A program made the position numbers and the translations under genes. This document shows positions 9,399 to 16,922 of a stretch of 17,614 bases of DNA, one piece after another (position 1 is the first letter of the stretch; each line of letters starts with the position of its first letter). The DNA lies in NCBI GenBank assembly GCA_021828935.1, contig JAJZCU010000003.1, positions 1-17,614 of the forward strand, given 5' to 3'. The notes under the pieces are model-generated. The model was not told the origin of the DNA. It was given only the letters and a program-made list of their open reading frames with translations, and searched no databases. The DNA is from Planctomycetota bacterium (lineage in GTDB: Bacteria; Planctomycetota; Phycisphaerae; WQYP01).

Positions 9399-9569
9399 AC
9401 TAAATCATTGGGCGGAAATTTGGCTGTGGTCGAACTTCGCGTGGCACGTCCGATATGCAAGAATTAAACCCAGCGGATTTTTCCTGCCATGGTGTCGGCC
9501 TTTTCTGCCGAAAATTACCCTGTGTTAACCAGATTACCATTTTTGTCCCGTTTTGCGGGGGCGCAGCCA

Positions 9570-10487
9570 ATGTCCACGCGGCCAACCGCCCCTGAACCGC
9601 CGTCGCCCAGGCCGATCCGTTTGTCGCGCACTGCGGAGGCCACGGGCCTGCTGGACCCGTATCCCCGCCGCGTGCGGCTGGTGGCCATTGATTTGGACGG
9701 CACGCTGTTGAATCAACGCAAGGCCATTACGCCGCGCACGCAGCGGGCGTTGCACCGGGCCGTGAACCGCGGCGTGCAGATCGTGCTGGCCACAGCGCGG
9801 CCGCCGCGCTCCGTCCGATATTACTATCAGGCGCTGCGTTTGAGCTCGTTGCAGATTAATTACAACGGCGCATTGATTTGGGATGAAAAGCAAAAACACA
9901 TCATCAGCCACCGCCCGCTGGACTTGGAATTGGCCCGCAAGGCCATTGCCTTCGCCCGGCGGCGCTACCGCGACATCATGGTGAGCGTGGAAATTTTGGA
10001 CAAGTGGTATACCGATCATTATTCAGATGTACCAGAATACACCACCGAGACGGCGAAACATTTTTCGCCCGATTTTGTCGGGCCCCTGAAATCATTTCTT
10101 ACCGTGCCGGTGACGAAGGTCATGTTTCTTGGCAAGCCGGAATGGGTCGCGGACCTCGAAGCACGCATCCCGCAAAAGTTTGGCTACAGTCTGTCGCACA
10201 CGCGCAGCGATCCACATTTGTTGCAAATCATGGCGCGCGGCGTGAACAAGGGCGTGGCCTTGCGGGCACTGGCCGATCGGCTGCACATTGATCTGGCCGA
10301 CACGATGGCCATTGGCGATGCGCCCAACGATGTGGAGATGCTGCAGACCGCCGGAACGGCCGTGGCCATGGGCAATGCCTGGCCGGAATTGCGCGCCGTG
10401 GCGCGTTATGCGGCGCCCACCAATGAAGAAGACGGCGTGGCCGTGGCCCTGGAACGGTTTGTGCTTACGGCACATGCGGCGGTATAA
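9570..10487 (+). CDS. Cof-type HAD-superfamily (IIB) phosphatase
   Basis: A cytoplasmic phosphatase of the Cof/YidA-like HAD group, probably acting on sugar phosphates or other small phosphometabolites; the substrate cannot be read from sequence. Motif I DLDGTLL holds the nucleophile D41 and D43. Motif II is T75 (ATARPP). Motif III is K227 (GVNKG). Motif IV is GDAPND with D250 and D254. The long insert between motifs II and III (about residues 110-200) is the C2 cap. I chose ATG 9570 (305 residues): a G-run at 9556-9561 could serve as a weak ribosome site, and motif I then lies near the N-terminus. An in-frame ATG at 9489 would add 27 residues. The gene is 60 bp upstream of truD on the same strand. 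Confidence 0.85.
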   Translation: MSTRPTAPEPPSPRPIRLSRTAEATGLLDPYPRRVRLVAIDLDGTLLNQRKAITPRTQRALHRAVNRGVQIVLATARPPRSVRYYYQALRLSSLQINYNGALIWDEKQKHIISHRPLDLELARKAIAFARRRYRDIMVSVEILDKWYTDHYSDVPEYTTETAKHFSPDFVGPLKSFLTVPVTKVMFLGKPEWVADLEARIPQKFGYSLSHTRSDPHLLQIMARGVNKGVALRALADRLHIDLADTMAIGDAPNDVEMLQTAGTAVAMGNAWPELRAVARYAAPTNEEDGVAVALERFVLTAHAAV

Positions 10488-10547
10488 CGCATGGAAAGGC
10501 TGGCGCGATCGCCGGCCACCGGGCGCCTTGACGTTTTAGGAACCTCC

Positions 10548-11819
10548 ATGCAGTTGCCATACCTGACCGCCGCCTTACCGGGCGCGGGCGGGCAGATCAA
10601 AAAACTCATTGATGACTTTGTTGTTGAAGAAATTCCACTCTACACGCCGCAGGGCGTGGGCACGCACTGTTACATCACCATTGAAAAGCGGGGCATTTCC
10701 ACCATGCAGGCCGTGCGCAATGTGGCGCAGGCCCTGGGTCGCACCAGCGGCGACATCGGCTATGCCGGATTGAAGGACACCCAGGCGGTGGCGCGGCAAA
10801 CGTTTTCGGTGGAACATCTGGAAACGGCCCGTGCTCGGGGGCTGGAAATGCCGCACCTGCGCGTGGTGGAAATCAGCCGGCACCGCAATAAATTAAAAAT
10901 AGGCCATCTGGCGGGCAATAAATTTATCATTAAGATACGCAATGACCAGTGGTTGAAAGACCCAACGCTGCAGGGGCGGGCCCTGGAAAACGCCCAAGCC
11001 ATTCTGGCCGCGCTGACGCCCACGGGCGTGCCCAATTTTTTCGGCCCGCAGCGCTTTGGCTTGCGCAAAGCCGATCATTTGCTGGGCCTGGCCATTCTGC
11101 AAAACAATGCGGTGGAATTTGCCCGCCGTTTTTTGGGCGACCCGGACCCGTCCGTGGACCATGGAGACGTTTTGGTGGCCCGGCAACAATTTGCCAACAA
11201 CCATTTGGATCTTGCCCTGCAGCATTGGCCCGGCCATTTGCGTGAAGAACGCCGGGCCCTGGCCGCCATGGTGCGCGCCAAAGGCAATGCCGCGCAGGCT
11301 CTATTCGCTGTTGACCTGCCATTGAAGCGTCTGCTGGTTTCCGCGTTTCAGGCCTTTCTTTTCAATGAAGTGCTGGTGGCGCGGCTGCCGCAGCTTGCGC
11401 AGATATTGCCCGGCGATCTTTGTTGGAAGCACGACAACGGTTCTGTTTTTGCCGTGGAAGACACCGCGGAGGCGGCGCAGAAGGAACAGCCGCGGGCCGA
11501 TGCCCATGAAATTTCGCCATCGGGGCCGATGTTTGGCTACCGCATGACCGAGCCTTCAGGGGCGCCGCGGGAAATGGAAGCCGCGGTGCTGCAGCGGCAG
11601 GGGCTCACGCCCGATGTGTTCGCCACGCCGCGGGCGCAAAAGTCAAAAGGCGGCCGGCGCGCCATGCGTTTTTTTCCGCAAGATTTAGATGTTACCGCGG
11701 ACAGCGATACGCACGGGCCCTATCTGCAATTGCATTTCTCGCTTCCCCCGGGCTGCTTTGCCACCGTGCTGCTGGGTGAAATTATGAAAGCCGATGCGCC
11801 CACCGACGCCGCGGCGTAG
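10548..11819 (+). CDS. truD: tRNA pseudouridine(13) synthase TruD
   Basis: Isomerises U13 of certain tRNAs to pseudouridine. Landmarks: DDFVVEEIPLY near residues 22-32; the catalytic aspartate D77 in GYAGLKDTQAVARQ; GNKFIIKI at 123-130; VPNFFGPQRFG at 161-171; SAFQAFLFNEVL around 265; and the C-terminal signatures GPMFGYRM, GGRRAMR and FSLPPGCFATVLLGEIMK. The 423 residues exceed the 349 of the E. coli enzyme and are closer to archaeal and eukaryotic forms. The extra length lies mainly in the inserted TRUD domain and an acidic/Ala stretch after the central helices. ATG 10548 has AGGA 6 nt upstream; an in-frame ATG at 10491 would add 19 residues without family similarity. It lies 60 bp after the HAD gene and is convergent with the hydrolase gene. 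Confidence 0.95.
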   Translation: MQLPYLTAALPGAGGQIKKLIDDFVVEEIPLYTPQGVGTHCYITIEKRGISTMQAVRNVAQALGRTSGDIGYAGLKDTQAVARQTFSVEHLETARARGLEMPHLRVVEISRHRNKLKIGHLAGNKFIIKIRNDQWLKDPTLQGRALENAQAILAALTPTGVPNFFGPQRFGLRKADHLLGLAILQNNAVEFARRFLGDPDPSVDHGDVLVARQQFANNHLDLALQHWPGHLREERRALAAMVRAKGNAAQALFAVDLPLKRLLVSAFQAFLFNEVLVARLPQLAQILPGDLCWKHDNGSVFAVEDTAEAAQKEQPRADAHEISPSGPMFGYRMTEPSGAPREMEAAVLQRQGLTPDVFATPRAQKSKGGRRAMRFFPQDLDVTADSDTHGPYLQLHFSLPPGCFATVLLGEIMKADAPTDAAA

Positions 11820-11982
11820 TGAGGGCGCCTGGCACGGCCGGGGGGGCAGGGCTTACGGGGGGCGGGGCTTCCAGGCCGCCGTAGTCATGTTTATGTTACG
11901 ATTTTTCGCCAATGGCATGCGTAGAAATCGCCGACCAAGATGCCACTCCCTTCAGCTTTTTTGGACGGCGCAAGACCCTCAT

Positions 11983-13254
11983 TCAATCGTCGTACCGCAG
12001 TTGCACTTCCAGCGCGCTCTGCGGCAGGCGGTCGCGCCATTCGGAGATGAGTTCTTTGTAGGCGTTGCCCACCGGCCGCATCTTGCGTTGCAGATCCACC
12101 AAGCCGCAGGCGTTCTGGTTTAGGTTGTACTCGCGCAGAGCCGTGTCCCAATCGATCTGATCCTGCAGGCTGTACCAGGTGAACCCCAGAATGGGCACGC
12201 CATCCTGGCGGAGGCGGTGGAGGTTGGACCATTCTTTGGTCAGCCACTCGGGGGCGCCGTCGGAATCCTGCTTGTTGGTTTCGGTATGCATGACCGGCAG
12301 GCGGTAGCGTTCATAATACTGATGGGTGATAACATAATAGCCAAAAATTTCACCGGACGGAGTGATGCTGCCGTCGCGATGCACCATGTGTTCATTGGTG
12401 GCGTAGTAGTCGTTGCCCATGACGCACCGGGCCCGGATGTGGTTCTGCTGGAACCACTGATATTCTTCCGCGGTCATGCCGTTCTGTAACAGGTAATTGT
12501 ACATGCGCACGTCCAGCGAGTGGCCGTAGGTTAAGTCCAGCGCCAGGAACCGCTTTTGGTTGTTAAAATCAGCCTGGTCTTTGCTGTCCGGATGCTCGGA
12601 ATGAAAATATTCGGATGATTCGCTCTGCACAAACACGGGCAACCCCTGGGACGCTTCCTGAATGGAATGCATCGCCAGGACATTGGCCTTGGCCAGGTGC
12701 TTTAGCGCGGTGACGAAGGCCCGGTCTGTCTTCAGCCGTTCGTTCCACCAGCCGTATTGCCCTGAGAAGAGGGCGGCGATGTACAGTTCATTCACGGGGG
12801 TATAGCAGCGCACCCATTGGTACCGTTTGGCGAAAGCCGCGGCGTATTCCGCGAAGAGCCGGGGGAAATCCGGGTTCTGAAAATTACCAATAAAATCTGG
12901 AACGCCGAAATGGCATAAATCGGCGATCGGAATAATGCCCAGTTCCTTCAGCCGGTTAAACGTCTCGTCCGTGAAGGACCAATCGTACCGGCCGGGGCCA
13001 AGGTAGGTTTTATACAACGGCGGTCCGTAGCGCAGGCAATCCACGCCAATGTCTTTGGCCAGACGGAAATCCTCCTGCCAATACTTGTAATGGCCGGTGC
13101 TCTCCAACTCATCGCGGCGGATGATTTTGCCGTCTTTTCCCATGATTGTGGGATAACTGTTTTCAATGCCGGAGCAGAACACAAACGAAAACGACTTTTT
13201 TCCGGCGCGGTCCGCGGCCTGTGATTTCTTCATAAAATTCGCGTTGTCGGCCAT
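11983..13254 (-). CDS. GH1-like glycoside hydrolase (beta-glucosidase relative)
   Basis: A 423-residue TIM-barrel hydrolase related to glycoside hydrolase family 1. Strand-end motifs are visible: DCLRYGPPLYKTYLGPGRYD (72-91), PIADLCHFGVPD (109-120), and YTPVNE (151-156), whose E156 matches the acid/base Glu of the canonical TFNEP. MHTETN (322-327) places E325 at the nucleophile position of the canonical ITENG. FTWYSLQDQIDWD (358-370) matches the substrate-binding tryptophan region. It is shorter than typical GH1 enzymes (about 450-480). The same type of domain occurs fused to sugar-nucleotide reductases in other bacteria, so the exact substrate is open. No signal peptide is evident; the first 20 residues are polar, so it is probably cytoplasmic. 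AGGAG at 13263-13267 supports the start. It follows the SDR gene by 33 bp, so the two are probably one operon. Confidence 0.85.
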   Translation of the reverse strand: MADNANFMKKSQAADRAGKKSFSFVFCSGIENSYPTIMGKDGKIIRRDELESTGHYKYWQEDFRLAKDIGVDCLRYGPPLYKTYLGPGRYDWSFTDETFNRLKELGIIPIADLCHFGVPDFIGNFQNPDFPRLFAEYAAAFAKRYQWVRCYTPVNELYIAALFSGQYGWWNERLKTDRAFVTALKHLAKANVLAMHSIQEASQGLPVFVQSESSEYFHSEHPDSKDQADFNNQKRFLALDLTYGHSLDVRMYNYLLQNGMTAEEYQWFQQNHIRARCVMGNDYYATNEHMVHRDGSITPSGEIFGYYVITHQYYERYRLPVMHTETNKQDSDGAPEWLTKEWSNLHRLRQDGVPILGFTWYSLQDQIDWDTALREYNLNQNACGLVDLQRKMRPVGNAYKELISEWRDRLPQSALEVQLRYDD

Positions 13255-13287
13255 GGGTGGGTCTCCTGCGAGAGTCAGTCAAAAAAA

Positions 13288-14019
13288 TTATAAAATATCC
13301 AGACGGCCGCCGTCCACAATCAGGGTTGTGCCGGTGATGAAGCGGGCTTCGGGCGCGGCCATGAATGCGATGGCGGCGGCGATGTCTGCGGGCTGCCCCA
13401 CGGCGCCGGTGATTTTTTCTTCGCCATCTTTTACGTTTGGATTATTCCACAACATGGGGGTGTTCACGGCGCCGGGGGCTACGCAATTCACGCGGATTTT
13501 TTTACTTTCGCACTCCAACGCCAGCACCCGCGTGAAGGCCTCCATGGCGCCTTTTGACGCCGCATACGGCGCCACGCCAGCCTCTGATTCATGGGCATGA
13601 ACAGAACTGGTGTTAACAATGGCGCTGCCCGGCGGCATGTGCGGAATGCCATATTTGCAGAACATAAACACCGACCGCATGTTCACCGCCATAACGTGGT
13701 CCCATTGCGCTTCCGCGAGATCCACCACCGGCAGGAACGTCATCATGGCCGCATTGTTCACGATGACATCCAGCGATTTCCACCGGTCCACCCCCATTTT
13801 TATGGCCGCCTGCACCGCCAGTGAATCAGAAACGTCGGCCTGGGCGAAGACCGCCTGGCCGCCGGCTTTCGTAATAAGTTCTACCGATTCATGCCCATTG
13901 TTCGCGTTAAGGTCCACAATCACCACGCGCCCGCCTTCTTGTGCGAACCGCTGTGCGGTGGCCCGACCGATTCCCGACCCGGCGCCGGTGACCAAACAAA
14001 CCTTATTAGCGAAACGCAT
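13288..14019 (-). CDS. SDR-family NAD-dependent oxidoreductase
   Basis: A 243-residue classical short-chain dehydrogenase/reductase. The Rossmann motif TGAGSGIG is at 11-18. D36 at the end of beta-2 (VVIVDLN) favours NAD over NADP. NNAA is at 88-91. N113, S138/S139, Y152 and K156 (YAASK) form the catalytic set, followed by PGAVNTP at 182-188 and a C-terminal DGG. The frame is open to an earlier ATG at 14217, but ATG 14019 (MRFANKVCLVTGAG) gives the normal length and has GAGGG 5 nt upstream (14025-14029). The substrate is not predictable. Its position just upstream of a GH1-like hydrolase suggests a sugar or sugar-derived alcohol (inference). It is divergent from the 14209 gene. Confidence 0.93.
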   Translation of the reverse strand: MRFANKVCLVTGAGSGIGRATAQRFAQEGGRVVIVDLNANNGHESVELITKAGGQAVFAQADVSDSLAVQAAIKMGVDRWKSLDVIVNNAAMMTFLPVVDLAEAQWDHVMAVNMRSVFMFCKYGIPHMPPGSAIVNTSSVHAHESEAGVAPYAASKGAMEAFTRVLALECESKKIRVNCVAPGAVNTPMLWNNPNVKDGEEKITGAVGQPADIAAAIAFMAAPEARFITGTTLIVDGGRLDIL

Positions 14020-14208
14020 TGCAACCCTCGGCAAAAGTACGATATTCACAAACGCACGCAATCTTTGTACCGTGGCGGTCAAATTCTGGAATATTGTCTT
14101 CGTTGCGCCTCCGGCGCGTCGCGCGAATGCCTCTTGGCAGCGCCCGCCTTTACATTCATTCCGGGCCAAAGTATGAAGCATTGACGCACTGGAAAAAGGG
14201 TTGAATCT

Positions 14209-14811
14209 ATGGAACACAAGAGCGTATTGGCCCTACCTGTTGAATGCACGCTGCTGGCCCACGTCTTGGAGCATGTGGATGACGCGATGCGTGTTCTGGT
14301 TCCGCGGGAAATCAATGGACAACTAGCGGCCTTGGTGGCGCCCGCCGTGGACCAACTACGAAAAAATGTCCCGGCGGGGCGGTCTGCTCAGCAAGTTGCC
14401 TGCGTCGAAGCCGGCTTATGGTTGCTGGCGGATGATTTGCACCGTTGCCATGAAATCTGCCAGAACATCGACACGCCCCAAGGCAGCGCCTGGCACGCGA
14501 TCATGCATCGCCGGGAAGGAGACTTTTCCAATGCCCTGTACTGGTGGCGGCGCGCCGGCAAGCTGCCGTGGCTCAACCCTGTTACTGGCGGCGACATTTC
14601 GGAAGAGGCGCGTTTGCTGGCCCGGGGCGCGGGCCGATCTGGCGCAGCCCTGGAACTGGCTGACCAATTGGAAGGCGCCTATGACCCCGCGGCGTTTACG
14701 CGCGCTGTGGAGGCGGCACATGCAGATCCCACCACGCCATTTTATGCTGCGGCGGTGCGCATCGGGCGCTTGGAGTTCCTGAGCTTGCTTGCCCAATGTT
14801 GGTCAAAGTGA
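14209..14811 (+). CDS. Conserved uncharacterised protein (200 aa)
   Basis: I recognise the central motif but not a function. Residues 83-117 contain ICQNIDTPQGSAWHAIMHRR followed by EGDFSNALYWWRRAG. This resembles a family seen in Acidobacteria and Planctomycetota whose members carry an 'IETPEGS.WHGIMHRRE.D..NA.YWFRR.G' block. The protein has no signal peptide or membrane helix and is probably cytoplasmic. The conserved His, Arg, Glu and Trp residues could form a ligand or catalytic site, but this is speculation. ATG 14209 is preceded by AAGGG about 10 nt upstream. The gene is divergent from the SDR gene, 189 bp apart, and is followed by the gene-free stretch 14812-15452. Confidence 0.8.
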   Translation: MEHKSVLALPVECTLLAHVLEHVDDAMRVLVPREINGQLAALVAPAVDQLRKNVPAGRSAQQVACVEAGLWLLADDLHRCHEICQNIDTPQGSAWHAIMHRREGDFSNALYWWRRAGKLPWLNPVTGGDISEEARLLARGAGRSGAALELADQLEGAYDPAAFTRAVEAAHADPTTPFYAAAVRIGRLEFLSLLAQCWSK

Positions 14812-14988
14812 AAGCGATGCGCCGCCGATTTTTATTAACCAGCGATAAAACATTTTATACCGTGCGTTGGCGGGAGTGACACAATTAACGGGCGTCGCCT
14901 TTTGTCGCGGGTTTGGCGGCCGTTGGAGTTCGGCAGAATGTTTGCGGTCAACGCCGGGTGCGTCGACGCCCGCCACCGCTGGAAGGTC

Positions 14989-15031
14989 AAAAATAAACCG
15001 CTGAGGCGCGGAGCGCGCGGAGACGACGGGG
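14989..15031 (+). repeat. GCGGAG-rich repeat, left copy
   Basis: An A-rich lead (AAAAATAAACCGC) is followed by GAGGCGCGGAG and CGCGGAGACGACGGGG. An imperfect reversed copy lies at 15218-15256. Repeats of this general look (A-rich, ACCGC, then GAG/CGCGGAG units) turn up between genes in many environmental bacterial genomes; that statement comes from memory of such sequences, not from a search. Confidence 0.45.
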
Positions 15032-15162
15032 CTTAGCGGACGCGGGGATTTTGAGGCGCCTGGGTTGGAAGGGGGGTGGCCATCTTGGCCGTCGGATCGT
15101 CGCCTGCCATTCGGCATCAAATCTTGGCGTGGACATGACTGCGGGGGGCTAGAGGCGCTGGA

Positions 15163-15191
15163 AGCCCGCCCCCACAACAGAGCCCGCCCCC
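15163..15191. repeat. Short direct repeat AGCCCGCCCCC (two copies, 18-bp period)
   Basis: Two identical 11-mers at 15163-15173 and 15181-15191 have a 7-nt spacer. A near-reversed G-run (GCGGGGGGCT, 15141-15150) lies just upstream and could pair with the first copy. Confidence 0.5.
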
Positions 15192-15217
15192 CATGATCGC
15201 CGCCCTCCGTTGGCTCG

Positions 15218-15256
15218 TGCTCAGCGGCCCTCACCGTCTCCGCGGTTCTTTCATTT
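15218..15256 (-). repeat. GCGGAG-rich repeat, right (inverted) copy
   Basis: Read on the minus strand it goes AAATGAAAG, AACCGCGGAGACGGTGAGG, GCCGCTGAGC. It shares the A-rich lead, the ACCGC and the GAG-unit structure of the repeat at 14989-15031 but faces the other way. The two bound a segment of about 190 bp. Confidence 0.45.
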
Positions 15257-15452
15257 CGCCTGTGCGGCGCCATGCGTTTGGGAAAAAATGGGTCATAGGT
15301 TCCGCGCGGTATATCGCCCGGCCATGTTCCCCGCGCCGGGCGCGACCCGCAGTCGCGGCTTGATGGGCCACAATCCGGGAGTCGCCGGCCCACTGGCCAC
15401 GGATTCCTGGATCCTCACCAACTTGCCGCACGGCGCCGGGAATTATTAAAAA

Positions 15453-16643
15453 TTACCGTTCGCCCATGATAATTTCCATGGCCAACTGGTCCAGCCGCTC
15501 GTAAGGAATGCCCCGGGCGCCGATGGCCTTGCGGTCGAATTTCATCGACTTCAACTGCCGCACCGCGTTTTCGGAAAAGTTGCCAGCCAGCGCGTCCAGC
15601 TTTTCATCCGCCGGGTTGATCCGCTTGATCAGTTGCTGAATTTCGGCGTCTTTATTAAATCTGGCGACCTTCTTTTTTAACAACTGGTAGTTGCGGATGC
15701 AGCCGCGGGCGAAATCTTTCACGCCTTCGTAATCTTCCGTGCGGTAGGCATGCGCGTCAAAATGCAGCGGGCCGTCATAGCCATGGTCCACCAGCAGTTT
15801 CACCAGATAAAAGGCTTGTTTGATGTTGGCGGCGCCAAAGCGGTAGTCCTGGTCATAGCGGCCGCTTTCCTGGTCGTTTAAATCAATGTGGAACAATTTG
15901 CCGGCCTCAATGGCCTGGGCGACATGATGCACAAAATTCAGCCCGGCCATGGTTTCGTGGGCCACTTCAGGGTTTACGCCCACCATTTCCGGATAATCCA
16001 GCGTTTCAATAAAGGCCAGATAATTGCCCGTGGTGGCCAGATAAATGTGACCCCGCGGCTCGTTGGGCTTGGCTTCCAGGGCGAAGCGGTAGTTGTAGTT
16101 GTTCTGCATGGAATATTGGCACAGAAAATTAATGGCTTCGCGGAAACGCTTGATGCCGTCCACCGGATCTTTGCCGGCGTCGGTTTCGGCCCCTTCGCGG
16201 CCGCCCCAGAAGACATAAATTTTTGCGCCCAATTCCGCGCCCAAGTCCATGGCCCGCATGGTTTTTTGCAGGGCGTACGCCCGAACCTGCGAATCGCCGC
16301 TGGTAAACGCGCCATCTTTGAAGACCGGATCGCTGAATAAATTGGTCGTGGCCATGGGCACAACCAGGCCCGTGTCGGACAGGGCCTTCTTAAAATCATC
16401 GACGATCTGTTTTTGTTTGGCCGGCGATGCGTCGATCGGCACTAAATCATTGTCATGCATATTCACGCCGTAGGCGCCCACCTCGGCCAATAATTTAACA
16501 ATTTCAACCGGCGAGATGACCTCCCGCACGGGGCCGCCAAACGGGTCGCGGCCAATGTTGCCCACGGTCCAGAGGCCAAAGGTAAATTTCTCGCGTGCCT
16601 TGCCCGCCGCGCCGGATGGACCCGATGGATTTGCTTTTACCAT
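15453..16643 (-). CDS. xylA: Xylose isomerase (actinomycete-type)
   Basis: Interconverts D-xylose and D-xylulose (and glucose/fructose) in the cytoplasm using two divalent metal ions. Catalytic and metal residues are all in place: H63 and D66 (MHDNDLVP), W147 with GGREG, E190 and K192 ([11 protein letters not shown]), E226 and H229 (NPEVAHE), D254 (HIDLN), D264 and D266 (RYDQD), and D296 (HFDAHAY). The length of 396 residues matches the shorter class of xylose isomerases rather than the 440-residue E. coli type. ATG 16643 with GAAGGA about 8 nt upstream is preferred over an in-frame TTG at 16658. The gene is divergent from an AraC-family regulator 279 bp away, which may control it. No xylulokinase gene is in the window. 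Confidence 0.96.
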   Translation of the reverse strand: MVKANPSGPSGAAGKAREKFTFGLWTVGNIGRDPFGGPVREVISPVEIVKLLAEVGAYGVNMHDNDLVPIDASPAKQKQIVDDFKKALSDTGLVVPMATTNLFSDPVFKDGAFTSGDSQVRAYALQKTMRAMDLGAELGAKIYVFWGGREGAETDAGKDPVDGIKRFREAINFLCQYSMQNNYNYRFALEAKPNEPRGHIYLATTGNYLAFIETLDYPEMVGVNPEVAHETMAGLNFVHHVAQAIEAGKLFHIDLNDQESGRYDQDYRFGAANIKQAFYLVKLLVDHGYDGPLHFDAHAYRTEDYEGVKDFARGCIRNYQLLKKKVARFNKDAEIQQLIKRINPADEKLDALAGNFSENAVRQLKSMKFDRKAIGARGIPYERLDQLAMEIIMGER

Positions 16644-16803
16644 AGCCGCTTCCTTCAAAAGACGCCGATTGATAAGGCCACATCATGGAGACAAACGGCG
16701 TGCCATGCAAGCCGCCGGCGCCCGGCCAGACCGGCGTGACGGCGTTTTGGCGTGCGGGGGGGCCATCAATTCAGCGTCCGTCGCGCGCGTGGCCAAAAAA
16801 CAA

Positions 16804-16832
16804 TTGCCACGTCCGGCGCCGATTATTATGAT
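16804..16832 (+). promoter_or_regulatory. Candidate sigma-70 promoter of the AraC-family gene
   Basis: TTGCCA (16804-16809) and TATGAT (16827-16832) are spaced by 17 bp, each matching consensus at 5 of 6 positions. The predicted start is near 16839, about 84 nt before the ATG. It is the best promoter-like sequence I found in the window. Confidence 0.5.
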
Positions 16833-16922
16833 GACGCAGGGTATGTTGTGGGCGCGGATGCGTTGTCCGCGTTGTTCCCCAATATTCAAAGGCGTTTTAG
16901 ATTCCACAGCCGTCGAGGCCGC

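Larger units (their letters stand above)
14812..15452. other. 641-bp region without a convincing gene
   Basis: Open frames here have Pro/Arg/Ser-rich composition, no recognisable motifs and no good ribosome sites, so I do not call a gene. The region contains a pair of inverted GCGGAG-rich repeats (near 14989-15031 and 15218-15256), a direct repeat of AGCCCGCCCCC (15163-15173 and 15181-15191), and a GCGTCGACGC palindrome near 14960. It looks like a repeat-rich spacer between two transcription units, or a decayed remnant. Confidence 0.6.

Noticed and set aside
10491..10547. N-terminal extension of TruD to ATG 10491
   Set aside because: No family similarity and no ribosome site; ATG 10548 has AGGA at correct spacing.
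11820..11982. Possible terminator hairpins between truD and the hydrolase gene
   Set aside because: Only a 5-bp GGCGG/CCGCC stem with a large loop and no T-run; G-runs make chance pairing likely.
14020..14217. N-terminal extension of the SDR to ATG 14217 (66 residues)
   Set aside because: Overlaps the start of the divergent 14209 gene, lacks SDR similarity, and the internal ATG 14019 has a good ribosome site and gives the normal length.
14803..15393. Minus-strand open frame of 196 codons over the repeat region
   Set aside because: Arg/Pro/Ser-rich composition, no ribosome site or motif, crosses both repeats and overlaps the end of the 14209 gene.
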